Part shown: one piece after another, positions 1 through 8,602 of the stretch
How positions within the stretch are numbered: position 1 is the stretch's first letter
Layout: each line of letters starts with the position of its first letter
Source of the DNA: an uncultured Draconibacterium sp.
GTDB lineage: Bacteria > Bacteroidota > Bacteroidia > Bacteroidales > Prolixibacteraceae
Assembly (NCBI RefSeq): GCF_913060805.1
Contig: NZ_CAJXTC010000035.1
Location: 1-55,227, forward strand
Reading direction: 5' to 3'
DNA length: 55,227 bases
Translations under genes and position numbers: made by a program
The notes under the pieces: generated by a model
Database searches by the model: none
What the model was told of the DNA's origin: nothing
The model's input: the letters and a program-made list of their open reading frames with translations, nothing else

Positions 1-138
1 TTTCTTTTTAATATGTTTTGTTTATTTCAAAATTACATCTTTGCTATATTTGAAACTATAGGTGTAAATCTAAGGTAAAGGACGGTGCAAAATGGATTGT
101 TTGAAAAATGATTGAGGGTATTATTAAAAGGAATAAAA

Positions 139-166
139 AAACCGTCTTTCAAACGAAAGACGGTTT
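139..166 (-). terminator. Rho-independent terminator of enolase
   Basis: A perfect 12-bp stem (AAACCGTCTTTC pairing with GAAAGACGGTTT) with a 4-nt loop. Read on the minus strand it is followed directly by a run of T. It lies about 65 bases after the enolase stop codon and is positioned to end the enolase transcript. Confidence 0.85.
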
Positions 167-176
167 CATATCTTTT

Positions 177-229
177 GGGATCGGAGGTTTTTAACCTCCG
201 GATTTTATGCGGTTACAAACCGCAGATCC

Positions 230-230
<1 letters not shown>
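177..230 (-). repeat. Three-way-junction palindromic element at the enolase 3' end
   Basis: An outer stem (GGGATC at 177-182, GATCCC at 225-230) encloses two GC-rich hairpins: CGGAGGTT/AACCTCCG at 182-200 and TGCGGTT/AACCGCA at 208-224. The element abuts the enolase stop codon and precedes the terminator at 139-166. The shape resembles REP-type dispersed palindromes or a structured 3' UTR. It is not a tRNA: there is no anticodon or T arm. Confidence 0.55.
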
Positions 231-1540
<1,310 letters not shown>

Positions 1541-1757
1541 TTATTTATTTAACTTTTCTAGATTGCTAGTGCAATTACTGCAAAGTAAACGTCGTGACGC
1601 TTAAATTGTTTCACGAAATTACGAAGATTAACGAATAGTTTACTCCTTTTTTATGTGAATTTAAGGTCATTACTATGGTTTACAATATAATGTGTTCAAC
1701 GGGCAAGGATTTTATAGTATTAAAATCTATATGAATGTCTTTGGTAGGAGGAGTCTG

Positions 1758-1843
1758 AACGTTACCCTGAATTTAGTTCAGGGTCTTATGATGATGGACT
1801 GTTTTTAGGAGAAACAAGATGCTGAATCAAGTTCAGTATGACA
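1758..1843. repeat. Dispersed palindromic repeat with two CTGAA..TTCAG hairpins
   Basis: Two related hairpins lie in tandem: CCCTGAA-N5-TTCAGGG at 1765-1783 and CTGAA-N5-TTCAG at 1822-1836, with flanks of the type GTTACCCTGAA and TTCAGTATGACA. This architecture (CTGAA..TTCAG hairpins around an AGATG/TGATG spacer, ending TGACA) is familiar from high-copy non-coding repeats in Bacteroidota intergenic regions. It fills much of the enolase to C-GCAxxG gap (1529-1868), where no gene was found. Copy number cannot be judged from this window. Confidence 0.55.
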
Positions 1844-1868
1844 TGAAAGTGGAAGGAGAAGAGCCTGG

Positions 1869-2336
1869 CTATATTTCGTTATTTTCTTTCAGAATATCAT
1901 AAACAAGGGCAGTAGCATCTCCTACAACTTTTCGGCAAATAATTTTGTGGTGTTTGCGGTCTTTAACCTCAGCTTCGGTAGCATGTTTAATTAGTAGCTG
2001 TCGGCAATTTGTTGTTCCGTGAATATCCTCAACCAGTTTGCTTAATTCTCGAACTTTTTTGTAGCTGTTCAGTTTGGTGTCCATGTCTTTCGGTTTCTCG
2101 TTACCGAATGCCAGTCCCATTACCATAAAACCTCCGGTTACAGCTCCACAGGTTTCGCGCAAACGTCCCATTCCACCACCAAATGTCGCTGAAATACGCT
2201 TGGCCATGGTTTTGTCTAATTTAAAATGATCGGCAAATGCTAGCAATACCGATTGCGAGCAGGCATAACCTTCATCGAAATGTTTTAGTGCTTCTTCAAT
2301 GATAAATTCTTTTGTAGTACTTGTTGTCATTTGCAC
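1869..2336 (-). CDS. C-GCAxxG-C-C family protein
   Basis: A 155-aa member of the Cys-rich C-GCAxxG-C-C family. The four conserved cysteine positions are visible: YACSQSV near residue 25, ETCGAVTGG in the middle (the GCAxxG-equivalent, with GGGMGRL just before it), TNCRQLL, and IICRKVVGDA near the C-terminus. The family is thought to bind a metal or redox centre, but its reaction is not known. No signal peptide is seen. It lies downstream of the GGGtGRT gene on the same strand, separated by a hairpin terminator, so co-transcription is uncertain. An alternative start is the ATG two codons downstream. Confidence 0.85.
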   Translation of the reverse strand: MQMTTSTTKEFIIEEALKHFDEGYACSQSVLLAFADHFKLDKTMAKRISATFGGGMGRLRETCGAVTGGFMVMGLAFGNEKPKDMDTKLNSYKKVRELSKLVEDIHGTTNCRQLLIKHATEAEVKDRKHHKIICRKVVGDATALVYDILKENNEI

Positions 2337-2354
2337 ATATGATTAAAAAAAGAA

Positions 2355-2392
2355 AGGCACAAAGCTATAGATTTCTCCTAAACTTTGTGCCT
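2355..2392 (-). terminator. Terminator after the GGGtGRT gene
   Basis: A 10-bp perfect stem (AGGCACAAAG at 2355-2364, CTTTGTGCCT at 2383-2392). On the minus strand it is followed by TTCTTTTTTT. It sits 45 bases after the GGGtGRT stop and just before the C-GCAxxG start. Confidence 0.75.
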
Positions 2393-2436
2393 AAAGTATA
2401 TCTTTTTCACAACAAATGTTGCGAATGCTATCTGAA

Positions 2437-3429
2437 TTATGCTTGTGAAACTGCTACTGCAACAGCAACAGAAGCACCAACCATCGGGTTGTTACCCATT
2501 CCGATCAATCCCATCATCTCAACGTGAGCAGGAACTGAAGAAGAACCTGCGAACTGAGCGTCAGAGTGCATACGTCCCATAGTGTCAGTCATACCGTATG
2601 AAGCAGGTCCGGCAGCCATGTTGTCTGGGTGAAGTGTACGACCAGTACCACCACCAGAAGCAACTGAGAAGTATTTTTTACCTTGCTCTAAACATTCTTT
2701 TTTGTACGTACCCGCAACAGGGTGCTGGAAACGAGTTGGGTTAGTTGAGTTACCGGTAATCGATACATCAACACCTTCTTTATGAAGAATTGCAACACCT
2801 TCGCGTACATCATCAGCACCGTAGCAGTTAACTTCGCCACGAGTACCTTCAGAGTATTTCTTACGGCTAACTTCAACAACCTCGCCAGTAGCGTAGTCGA
2901 ATTTAGTTTGAACGTAAGTAAAACCGTTGATACGTGAGATAATTTTTGCAGCGTCTTTTCCTAATCCGTTAAGGATTACACGTAAAGGCTCTTTGCGAAC
3001 GCGGTTTGCGAAATTGGCAATTTTAATTGCACCTTCAGCAGCAGCGAATGATTCGTGACCTGCCAAAAGAGCGAAACATTTTGTCTCCTCGCGTAACAAC
3101 ATTGCAGCCAGGTTACCGTGACCTAAACCTACTTTTCTGTCGTCAGCAACCGATCCCGGAATACAGAAAGCCTGTAAACCTTCACCTAAAGTTGCAGCAA
3201 TTTCAGAAGCTTCAGTCTGACCTTTTTTAATGGCAATTGCAGCACCTACAATGTAAGCCCACATAGCGTTTTCGAACGCGATAGGCTGAGTGTCTTTAAC
3301 AACGTTGTATACGTCAACACCTTTGTCGTCGCAAATTTGTTTTGCTTCTTCTACCGAAGCAATTCCGTATGAATTTAAAACAGCTTCAATCTGTTTAATC
3401 CTTCTATCGTAACTTTCAAATAATGGCAT
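2437..3429 (-). CDS. GGGtGRT protein
   Basis: A 330-aa cytoplasmic protein containing the motif SGGGTGRTLHP at about residues 256-265, which names the family. The molecular function is unknown. The family is repeatedly found beside a NifU-like protein, as here: the partner gene ends 12 bases upstream, and an AGGAGG ribosome binding site stands before this start. The C-terminus is glycine- and alanine-rich and ends in a V-A repeat. The length and ends look complete. A role in Fe-S or redox metabolism is inferred from the neighbour only. Confidence 0.85.
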   Translation of the reverse strand: MPLFESYDRRIKQIEAVLNSYGIASVEEAKQICDDKGVDVYNVVKDTQPIAFENAMWAYIVGAAIAIKKGQTEASEIAATLGEGLQAFCIPGSVADDRKVGLGHGNLAAMLLREETKCFALLAGHESFAAAEGAIKIANFANRVRKEPLRVILNGLGKDAAKIISRINGFTYVQTKFDYATGEVVEVSRKKYSEGTRGEVNCYGADDVREGVAILHKEGVDVSITGNSTNPTRFQHPVAGTYKKECLEQGKKYFSVASGGGTGRTLHPDNMAAGPASYGMTDTMGRMHSDAQFAGSSSVPAHVEMMGLIGMGNNPMVGASVAVAVAVSQA

Positions 3430-3441
3430 AATTCTTTCCTC

Positions 3442-4134
3442 CTATTCTTTACGTGGGTCAATGGTTTTTACTGCATCGGCGAAACGTCCGTAAGTTCCGG
3501 TAGCTTCTTTCAATGCTTCGTTAGCATCTTTGCCCGACTTAATCATGTCCATCATTCTTCCAAGCTGAACAAACTCGTAACCGATAATTTCGTTATCAGC
3601 ATCTAAACCGATTTTCGATACATAACCTTCAGCTACTTCAAGGTAACGAGGTCCTTTTGCCGATGTTCCGTATAATGTACCGGTAACACCACGCAAACCT
3701 TTACCTAAGTCTTCAAGACCTGCACCAATTGGAAGACCACCTTCAGAGAAAGCAGTTTGTGAACGACCGTATACGATCTGCAGGAACAACTCGCGCATTG
3801 CAGTGTTAATAGCATCACAAACAAGGTCGGTATTTAATGCTTCAAGGATTGTTTTTCCGGGAAGGATCTCTGAAGCCATTGCAGCCGAGTGAGTCATACC
3901 GGTACAACCGATAGTTTCAATCAACGCTTCTTCAATAATTCCTTCTTTAACATTCAATGTTAATTTACATGCACCTTGCTGTGGCGCACACCAACCAACA
4001 CCGTGGGTTAAACCCGAAATGTCTGTAACTTCTTTGGCTTTAGTCCAACTTCCTTCCTGTGGAATTGGAGCCGGGCCATGATTTGCTCCCTTAGCAACGC
4101 AAACCATACCTTCAACTTCGTGTGTAAAACTCAT
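3442..4134 (-). CDS. NifU-like iron-sulfur cluster assembly scaffold-type protein
   Basis: A 230-aa protein with a NifU/IscU-like core. Conserved cysteines occur at VGWCAPQQGACKL, in ETIGCTGMTHSAAMASE and in TDLVCDA, giving the usual scaffold pattern of a GC-T/S-G-S-like cysteine followed by a helix. A further Cys lies near the N-terminus (MVCVAKG). The C-terminal third (from about residue 130) is an extension typical of the version paired with GGGtGRT proteins. It is the first gene of a two-gene unit with the GGGtGRT gene 12 bases downstream. Function is inferred from the fold; its targets are unknown. Confidence 0.8.
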   Translation of the reverse strand: MSFTHEVEGMVCVAKGANHGPAPIPQEGSWTKAKEVTDISGLTHGVGWCAPQQGACKLTLNVKEGIIEEALIETIGCTGMTHSAAMASEILPGKTILEALNTDLVCDAINTAMRELFLQIVYGRSQTAFSEGGLPIGAGLEDLGKGLRGVTGTLYGTSAKGPRYLEVAEGYVSKIGLDADNEIIGYEFVQLGRMMDMIKSGKDANEALKEATGTYGRFADAVKTIDPRKE

Positions 4135-4437
4135 ATTAATATATATTTTCGGTTTTTTGCTGAAACAGCTAAATAGGCTCGTTATTTCGAGCTTTTAGGT
4201 CTGTCATTAACTGCGGCGTGAAAATATCAAATAATTGTTCTACAGTGCCCTCGGAAAATGTTTAGAGGATACAATATTTTGTTTATTAACGTTTAGTTAA
4301 AGTGTTGAATATAAAGGATTAAAAGGTCTTGAATTGCTTATTGTTGTTTGGGTTTCATGGAGTTAACATGCGAGACTAAATTGAACTAATCTGCTTCTGC
4401 TGAAGTGTAAAATGAGGATGGGGGAGCGTGTTGATTA
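4135..4437. other. Intergenic region with no recognised element
   Basis: A 303-base AT-rich spacer between the NifU-like gene start and the DUF190 stop (both minus strand). It must hold the promoter of the NifU-like/GGGtGRT unit, but no TAnnTTTG box with a matching upstream TTG was found. No coding potential or strong hairpin was seen. Confidence 0.4.
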
Positions 4438-4806
4438 TCAATGATATTCTTCGCGGTATTTTAAGCCTTTTTCGTAACGAACAACATCCAGCTCCTGAAA
4501 GGTTACCAATCCTCCCCGTTGGCTATTGTCTAATATCTGGTTGAGCTTTTCGATAAATTGATCGAGCTTGTCGATGTTATCGATAATTTCAATGGTAACC
4601 GGCAAATCACTCGACAAGGCAAAGATTTTCATGGTGTGTATGCTGTGGCTGGCACCAAACGACATTACTCCCTTATAAACAGTGGCACCTGCCAGACCGG
4701 CGTTTCGTGCTTCAAATACAATTTCTTCGAATAACACCCGACCATTTATTTTATCCGATTCTCCGATGTAAATCTTCAGAATTCCTGTTTTTTCTGTTGT
4801 CTTCAT
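4438..4806 (-). CDS. DUF190 domain-containing protein (CrcB-associated)
   Basis: A 122-aa soluble protein of the DUF190 family, with a ferredoxin-like/PII-like fold. Visible family features are the N-terminal LKIYIGESDK, the GLAGATVYKGVMSFG segment and DLPVTIEIIDN. These proteins are commonly encoded beside crcB, as here (107 bases downstream, same strand), and are assumed to modulate fluoride export. No biochemical function is established. The C-terminus runs past the core to LKYREEYH. Confidence 0.88.
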   Translation of the reverse strand: MKTTEKTGILKIYIGESDKINGRVLFEEIVFEARNAGLAGATVYKGVMSFGASHSIHTMKIFALSSDLPVTIEIIDNIDKLDQFIEKLNQILDNSQRGGLVTFQELDVVRYEKGLKYREEYH

Positions 4807-4912
4807 AGCGCTGTTAATTTTAGGTTTTACACTACAGGGTTTTACAGAAAAATGCGGGAATTGGTTTCAACTAATGGCTTGAAACTATACAGGAAAAATT
4901 GGTCGGATAATG

Positions 4913-5293
4913 TTACCAAATAAGGCGAACGAGAATCATTCCGAGGTAAACAGCAAGCAAACCAAAAAACAAACTTCCGCCAACGTTCAACACAAACTGT
5001 CCGTAAGCCTGTTCTTTTAACATGGTGAGGTTGTTGTACGCAAACGATGAAAAAGTGGTAAAACCGCCGCAAAAGCCTACAGCCAAAAACATACGCCATT
5101 CGGCATTCAACAGGTTGCCTTTTTGCGCCAGCGCGAACACCATACCAATAATAAAACTTCCGGCCATGTTGGCTACAAATGTTCCCCACGGAAAAGTGGT
5201 GCTCATACCTTTCTCAACGAAAATCTGAACCAGGTAGCGCAAAACACTTCCTAAAAAACCTCCGGAACCAACTATTAATATTGTTCGCAGCAT
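4913..5293 (-). CDS. crcB: Fluoride efflux transporter CrcB (Fluc)
   Basis: A 126-aa four-helix membrane protein that exports fluoride as a dual-topology dimer. Hallmarks are GSGGFLGSVLRY at the N-terminus, WGTFVANMAGSFIIG, and GFCGGFTTFSSF with the sodium-site region and the Phe-box/TFSSF pore residues. An open frame continues 25 codons upstream to 5368, but ATG 5293 gives the usual family start (MLRTILIVG) and length, so it is preferred. The DUF190 gene follows. No fluoride riboswitch was recognised upstream. Confidence 0.93.
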   Translation of the reverse strand: MLRTILIVGSGGFLGSVLRYLVQIFVEKGMSTTFPWGTFVANMAGSFIIGMVFALAQKGNLLNAEWRMFLAVGFCGGFTTFSSFAYNNLTMLKEQAYGQFVLNVGGSLFFGLLAVYLGMILVRLIW

Positions 5294-5402
5294 TTTATTG
5301 TTTTTTGATATTAATTGATTGAATTTGTCATACAAATTAATTTCGATTTGTACAGCCAAGCCAAACAATCTGTTATTTTTAGGCTTTCAAAAATAATAAA
5401 AA

Positions 5403-6830
5403 ATGCAGGTACGTTATTTCTCTCTACTTTTTCTTTTGATTTTTAGTGGGCAAATCCTTGCTCAAAACAGTTTTAAATCGTCAGTAGAAAAGCTGCTTCA
5501 GCAGGACAATTACAAAAATGCGTCGGTTGGCATGAATGTGATCGACCTGAATTCCGGCGAAACTGTTTTTAGCTTAGATCCCAATAAATTATTGGTTCCG
5601 GCTTCAACCATGAAGATGATCACTTCAGGAACCGCTTTGGAAATTCTGGGTGCTGAGTACCGCTTTAAAACACAAATTTCGTACACCGGAAAAATCGATA
5701 AAAATGGCGTTTTAGATGGCGATTTGGTATTGATTGGCGGAGCCGATCCGGCTTTGGGATCGGAATATTTTCAAGATCATTATTTTGAGTTTTTGAAAAA
5801 CTGGGCCAGGCAGGTAAAAGCCTCGGGTATAACAAAAGTAAAAGGCGATTTAATTCTTGATGACGGAATATACGATACGGAACGTATTCCCGACAGCTGG
5901 GTGTGGGGCGATATTGGTAATTATTACGGCGCCGGACCCAGTGCTTTTACGGTTTTCGATAATATGTACCGAATAACATTTTCGTCGCCAAAAAAGGAAG
6001 GTAAGCTTACAAAAGTGATTCAAACCTATCCCAAAATTGACGGATTGCAAATTGATAACGAAGTGCTTTCGGCAGATAACAATAGCGACAATGCCTATGT
6101 TTTTGGCGGTCCATTTGACAAGCACCGGGTAATTAGGGGCACTATTCCTCGTAATCGCAGTGCTTTTACTATTAAAGCATCAATTCCTGATCCAGAAGAA
6201 GTATTGGCGAGTGCGTTTTTGCAAAGTCTTTCAGCCGAGGGTGTATTTGTAGACGGGGATTCACGTTTTGAGAAAAGTGTGAGCAAAAAAACAAAGTTGA
6301 TCTATATGCAGGAATCACCAACTCTGGCGGAAATTGCAGAAGTGCTAAACCATGAAAGTGTAAACCTGTTTGCCGAGCATTTTCTGAAACAAATTGCCGT
6401 AGAGAAAAATGGATTAGGAAACCGAAATGACGCGATTGATTTGGTGAAAGAATATTGGGAAGAGCAGGGATTAGGCATGGAAAACATCTTTATGGAAGAT
6501 GGTAGCGGCCTTTCGCATTTTAATGCTGTTTCTCCGGCATTCTTTACCCGCTTTTTAACACGAATGGCTTCGAACGATGCTTTTGTTGAGTCGTTACCAG
6601 TTGCCGGGAAAGGGACTTTTAAACGTTTCGATTCCCAAAAACTACCGGGAAAAACATTGCAGGCAAAAAGCGGCTCAATGACACGTGTACGTTGTTACTC
6701 GGGTTATCTTTCAACCGATAAAGGAAACAAGCTGGTATTCTCGTTTATGTTTAACGATTTTGGCGGTTCGCACAGTGCATTGATTAAAGAAATTGAGCAA
6801 CTTTTTATCCAGCTAAAACAAAATTATTAG
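5403..6830 (+). CDS. dacB: D-alanyl-D-alanine carboxypeptidase/endopeptidase (PBP4 type)
   Basis: A 475-aa secreted peptidase of the S13 (PBP4/DacB) family that trims peptidoglycan peptides in the periplasm. The N-terminal signal peptide ends near ILAQ (about residue 20). The three active-site motifs are present: SxxK as S68-TM-K71, SxN as S319-V-N321, and KxG as K422-S-G424. The long insert between motifs 1 and 2, typical of S13 enzymes, is retained. It is divergent from crcB with a 109-base gap. The length is normal and the gene looks intact. Confidence 0.93.
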   Translation: MQVRYFSLLFLLIFSGQILAQNSFKSSVEKLLQQDNYKNASVGMNVIDLNSGETVFSLDPNKLLVPASTMKMITSGTALEILGAEYRFKTQISYTGKIDKNGVLDGDLVLIGGADPALGSEYFQDHYFEFLKNWARQVKASGITKVKGDLILDDGIYDTERIPDSWVWGDIGNYYGAGPSAFTVFDNMYRITFSSPKKEGKLTKVIQTYPKIDGLQIDNEVLSADNNSDNAYVFGGPFDKHRVIRGTIPRNRSAFTIKASIPDPEEVLASAFLQSLSAEGVFVDGDSRFEKSVSKKTKLIYMQESPTLAEIAEVLNHESVNLFAEHFLKQIAVEKNGLGNRNDAIDLVKEYWEEQGLGMENIFMEDGSGLSHFNAVSPAFFTRFLTRMASNDAFVESLPVAGKGTFKRFDSQKLPGKTLQAKSGSMTRVRCYSGYLSTDKGNKLVFSFMFNDFGGSHSALIKEIEQLFIQLKQNY

Positions 6831-6862
6831 CCACAATCCTTTCTTAATAATAGTCCCTTGAA

Positions 6863-6898
6863 AATTACAGACATGTTGTAACTGGTTGTCTAGTAATT
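6863..6898 (+). terminator. Bulged hairpin downstream of dacB
   Basis: Arms AATTACAGACA (6863-6873) and TGTCT-A-GTAATT (6887-6898) form 11 bp with one bulged A and a 13-nt loop, 33 bases after the dacB stop. There is no T-run, so a terminator role is uncertain. Confidence 0.35.
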
Positions 6899-6936
6899 GC
6901 TTATAAGTATGGTCTTATTTAGATTTAATTTAAGTG

Positions 6937-6967
6937 TTGACTTATGTATCTTATTGTCGTAACTTGT
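6937..6967 (+). promoter_or_regulatory. Candidate promoter of the eCIS operon
   Basis: TTG at 6937-6939, a 20-base spacer, then TAACTTGT at 6960-6967, one inversion away from the Bacteroidota TAnnTTTG box. This would give a leader of roughly 140 bases before the first eCIS gene. A second weak candidate, TATGTTTT, lies at 7075-7082. The 6831-7113 gap carries no gene. Confidence 0.3.
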
Positions 6968-7113
6968 ATTCACCATTAAACGATTGAAGTTCCTAAAAGC
7001 TTCATCAAATACAGAAGATAATAACCACAGCCCTTTTCATTTATAGGATTTCCTTTTTTAAGGACGCAAAAATCTATGTTTTACTGTAAGTAGTAGAAAC
7101 TGAAAAGGTGATT

Positions 7114-7707
7114 ATGATTTACGAAGCTCTTCAAATTCTCAAAGAACAACTGGATAACTATCTGGACGATGCCGGATTGGGCAAAATTGTTGTTTTGGAA
7201 AATCTGGCACTGCTGGATTCCGGAACCGATAAAGCCAAAAACCTTGACGGAAAGGTGATTATCTCATTGTTGAGCGTTCAGGAAGAATCAACATTAAAAA
7301 ATCAGCCAACAAGTCGGGTGGTTAATAATAAAGCCGAATATTTTAATCCGGCCGTAAATATTAACCTCTTTTTTATGGTTAGCGCCAATTGTGATAGTTA
7401 TTCCAATTCGCTGATCAGCATTACAAAAACACTTGAATATTTCCAGGGGAAAAAAGTTTTTACAGCACAAAACACCGTGTACAACCGCTCGAATTTGTCG
7501 ATGCAGGAACTCGATGATTTTAAGTTCGTTGTTGATCTTTATACGCCGGGTTTCGAAGTGTGGAATCACATTTGGGGAACCCACGGCGGACGACAGTTAC
7601 CCTCGGTAATTTACAAAGTGCAACTGCTACAGGTAGATCGACGCAAGAAACAAGCAAACACAGAACTTATAACAAAAATTAAAGGAACCCTTAAGGATAT
7701 AAATTAA
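7114..7707 (+). CDS. DUF4255 protein, eCIS cap/tail terminator (Pvc16/Afp16-like)
   Basis: A 197-aa DUF4255 family protein. In PVC and Afp the homologue caps the distal end of the tube and sheath and ends polymerisation. The N-terminus MIYEALQILKEQL matches the family start, so ATG 7114 is preferred over the GTG at 7108; AAAGG lies just upstream. Family-like segments are VIISLLSVQEE, NPAVNINLFFMVSAN and VYKVQLLQVD near the C-terminus. It is the first gene of the 16-gene cluster, whereas pvc16 is last of the structural genes in Photorhabdus. Its stop overlaps the next start by one base. Confidence 0.88.
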   Translation: MIYEALQILKEQLDNYLDDAGLGKIVVLENLALLDSGTDKAKNLDGKVIISLLSVQEESTLKNQPTSRVVNNKAEYFNPAVNINLFFMVSANCDSYSNSLISITKTLEYFQGKKVFTAQNTVYNRSNLSMQELDDFKFVVDLYTPGFEVWNHIWGTHGGRQLPSVIYKVQLLQVDRRKKQANTELITKIKGTLKDIN

Positions 7708-8582
7708 TGAGCTTTTCAACCACATATAAGCCTTTATTCGCTGTAAATATTTTGCACAAATACTTCCTGAATAAAGGAACTAACGATTATTTCAGTATGT
7801 CTGATGTTGAAAAAGAAAAACAGTTGGCCGGCTATCCTCTCTCCGACCTCTTTTCTATCGTTCCTTCAGCAACAACTAACCAAAAACTTCAAGGTCATAA
7901 ATTAATCCTCAAAAACACCGACCGGGGTTTTATGGTATGGACAAAAGTATCAGAGATCGATTCTAACAGTCCCTTTATTCCATTAAGCGACTCTCTGCAC
8001 TTCACTTTTTTGCTGAAAACTTTTAACAGCACATTCAATCACTTTACACAAGTCGGGTTGGTAAATGCTGGTCAATTGTTTTTCTTTTCCAACAATCGTT
8101 TATCTACTGAAGATCCGGGATTTCCTTTGATTAAAAAATCGAATAGCAATGCTGAAATCGACGATACTTACCGCTTAAACTCGGACAGTATCAAAAATGA
8201 ACTGCAACAGCTTTTGCCTGAAGAACAAAACAAACTGATTGGTATTATTAGAATTGGAATGATGGGCGAAAACGGTTCGTATCATGTAATTAAACCAAAC
8301 GGGACCTTGCGAAACGAAGCACGCGAATTCAATATTGTATTTGCTAACCGTAAAACAACCTGGCGCTACTTTTTTAACAGCAACCAGCAAACGCATAACA
8401 GCGACGATGTTAAAAAAGAAAACGGAAACGCCCTTCAGTTGGTAACGAAAACCGAACATCCGCTAACCGCACGAGGCTTTATAAGCATAAAATTAGGAGA
8501 CCAGGAGTTACCTAATCCCGATGCGAAACTAATAAAGCCCAATGCGGCTGATAACAAAATATACTCAGAAATATACATGTAA
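7707..8582 (+). CDS. Uncharacterised eCIS-cluster protein
   Basis: A 291-aa protein with no family I recognise and no signal peptide or membrane segment. It starts inside the stop codon of the cap gene (TAATG), which implies translational coupling, and ends 20 bases before the sheath gene. Predicted composition is beta-rich with many Asn, Ser and Phe, and there is a short repeat-poor C-terminus. From position it may bind the distal end of the tail (a cap adaptor or lumen plug such as described for AlgoCIS), but that is inference only. Confidence 0.8.
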   Translation: MSFSTTYKPLFAVNILHKYFLNKGTNDYFSMSDVEKEKQLAGYPLSDLFSIVPSATTNQKLQGHKLILKNTDRGFMVWTKVSEIDSNSPFIPLSDSLHFTFLLKTFNSTFNHFTQVGLVNAGQLFFFSNNRLSTEDPGFPLIKKSNSNAEIDDTYRLNSDSIKNELQQLLPEEQNKLIGIIRIGMMGENGSYHVIKPNGTLRNEAREFNIVFANRKTTWRYFFNSNQQTHNSDDVKKENGNALQLVTKTEHPLTARGFISIKLGDQELPNPDAKLIKPNAADNKIYSEIYM

Positions 8583-8602
8583 CACATTAAATCAAAACAG
8601 TT

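Noticed and set aside
45-52. TATATTTG promoter box at the left edge
   Set aside because: It points to 53-229, where no plus-strand gene exists, and no TTG lies at the right spacing. Likely chance.
5294-5402. Fluoride riboswitch before crcB
   Set aside because: The expected conserved crcB-motif pseudoknot could not be found in the 109-base crcB-dacB gap.
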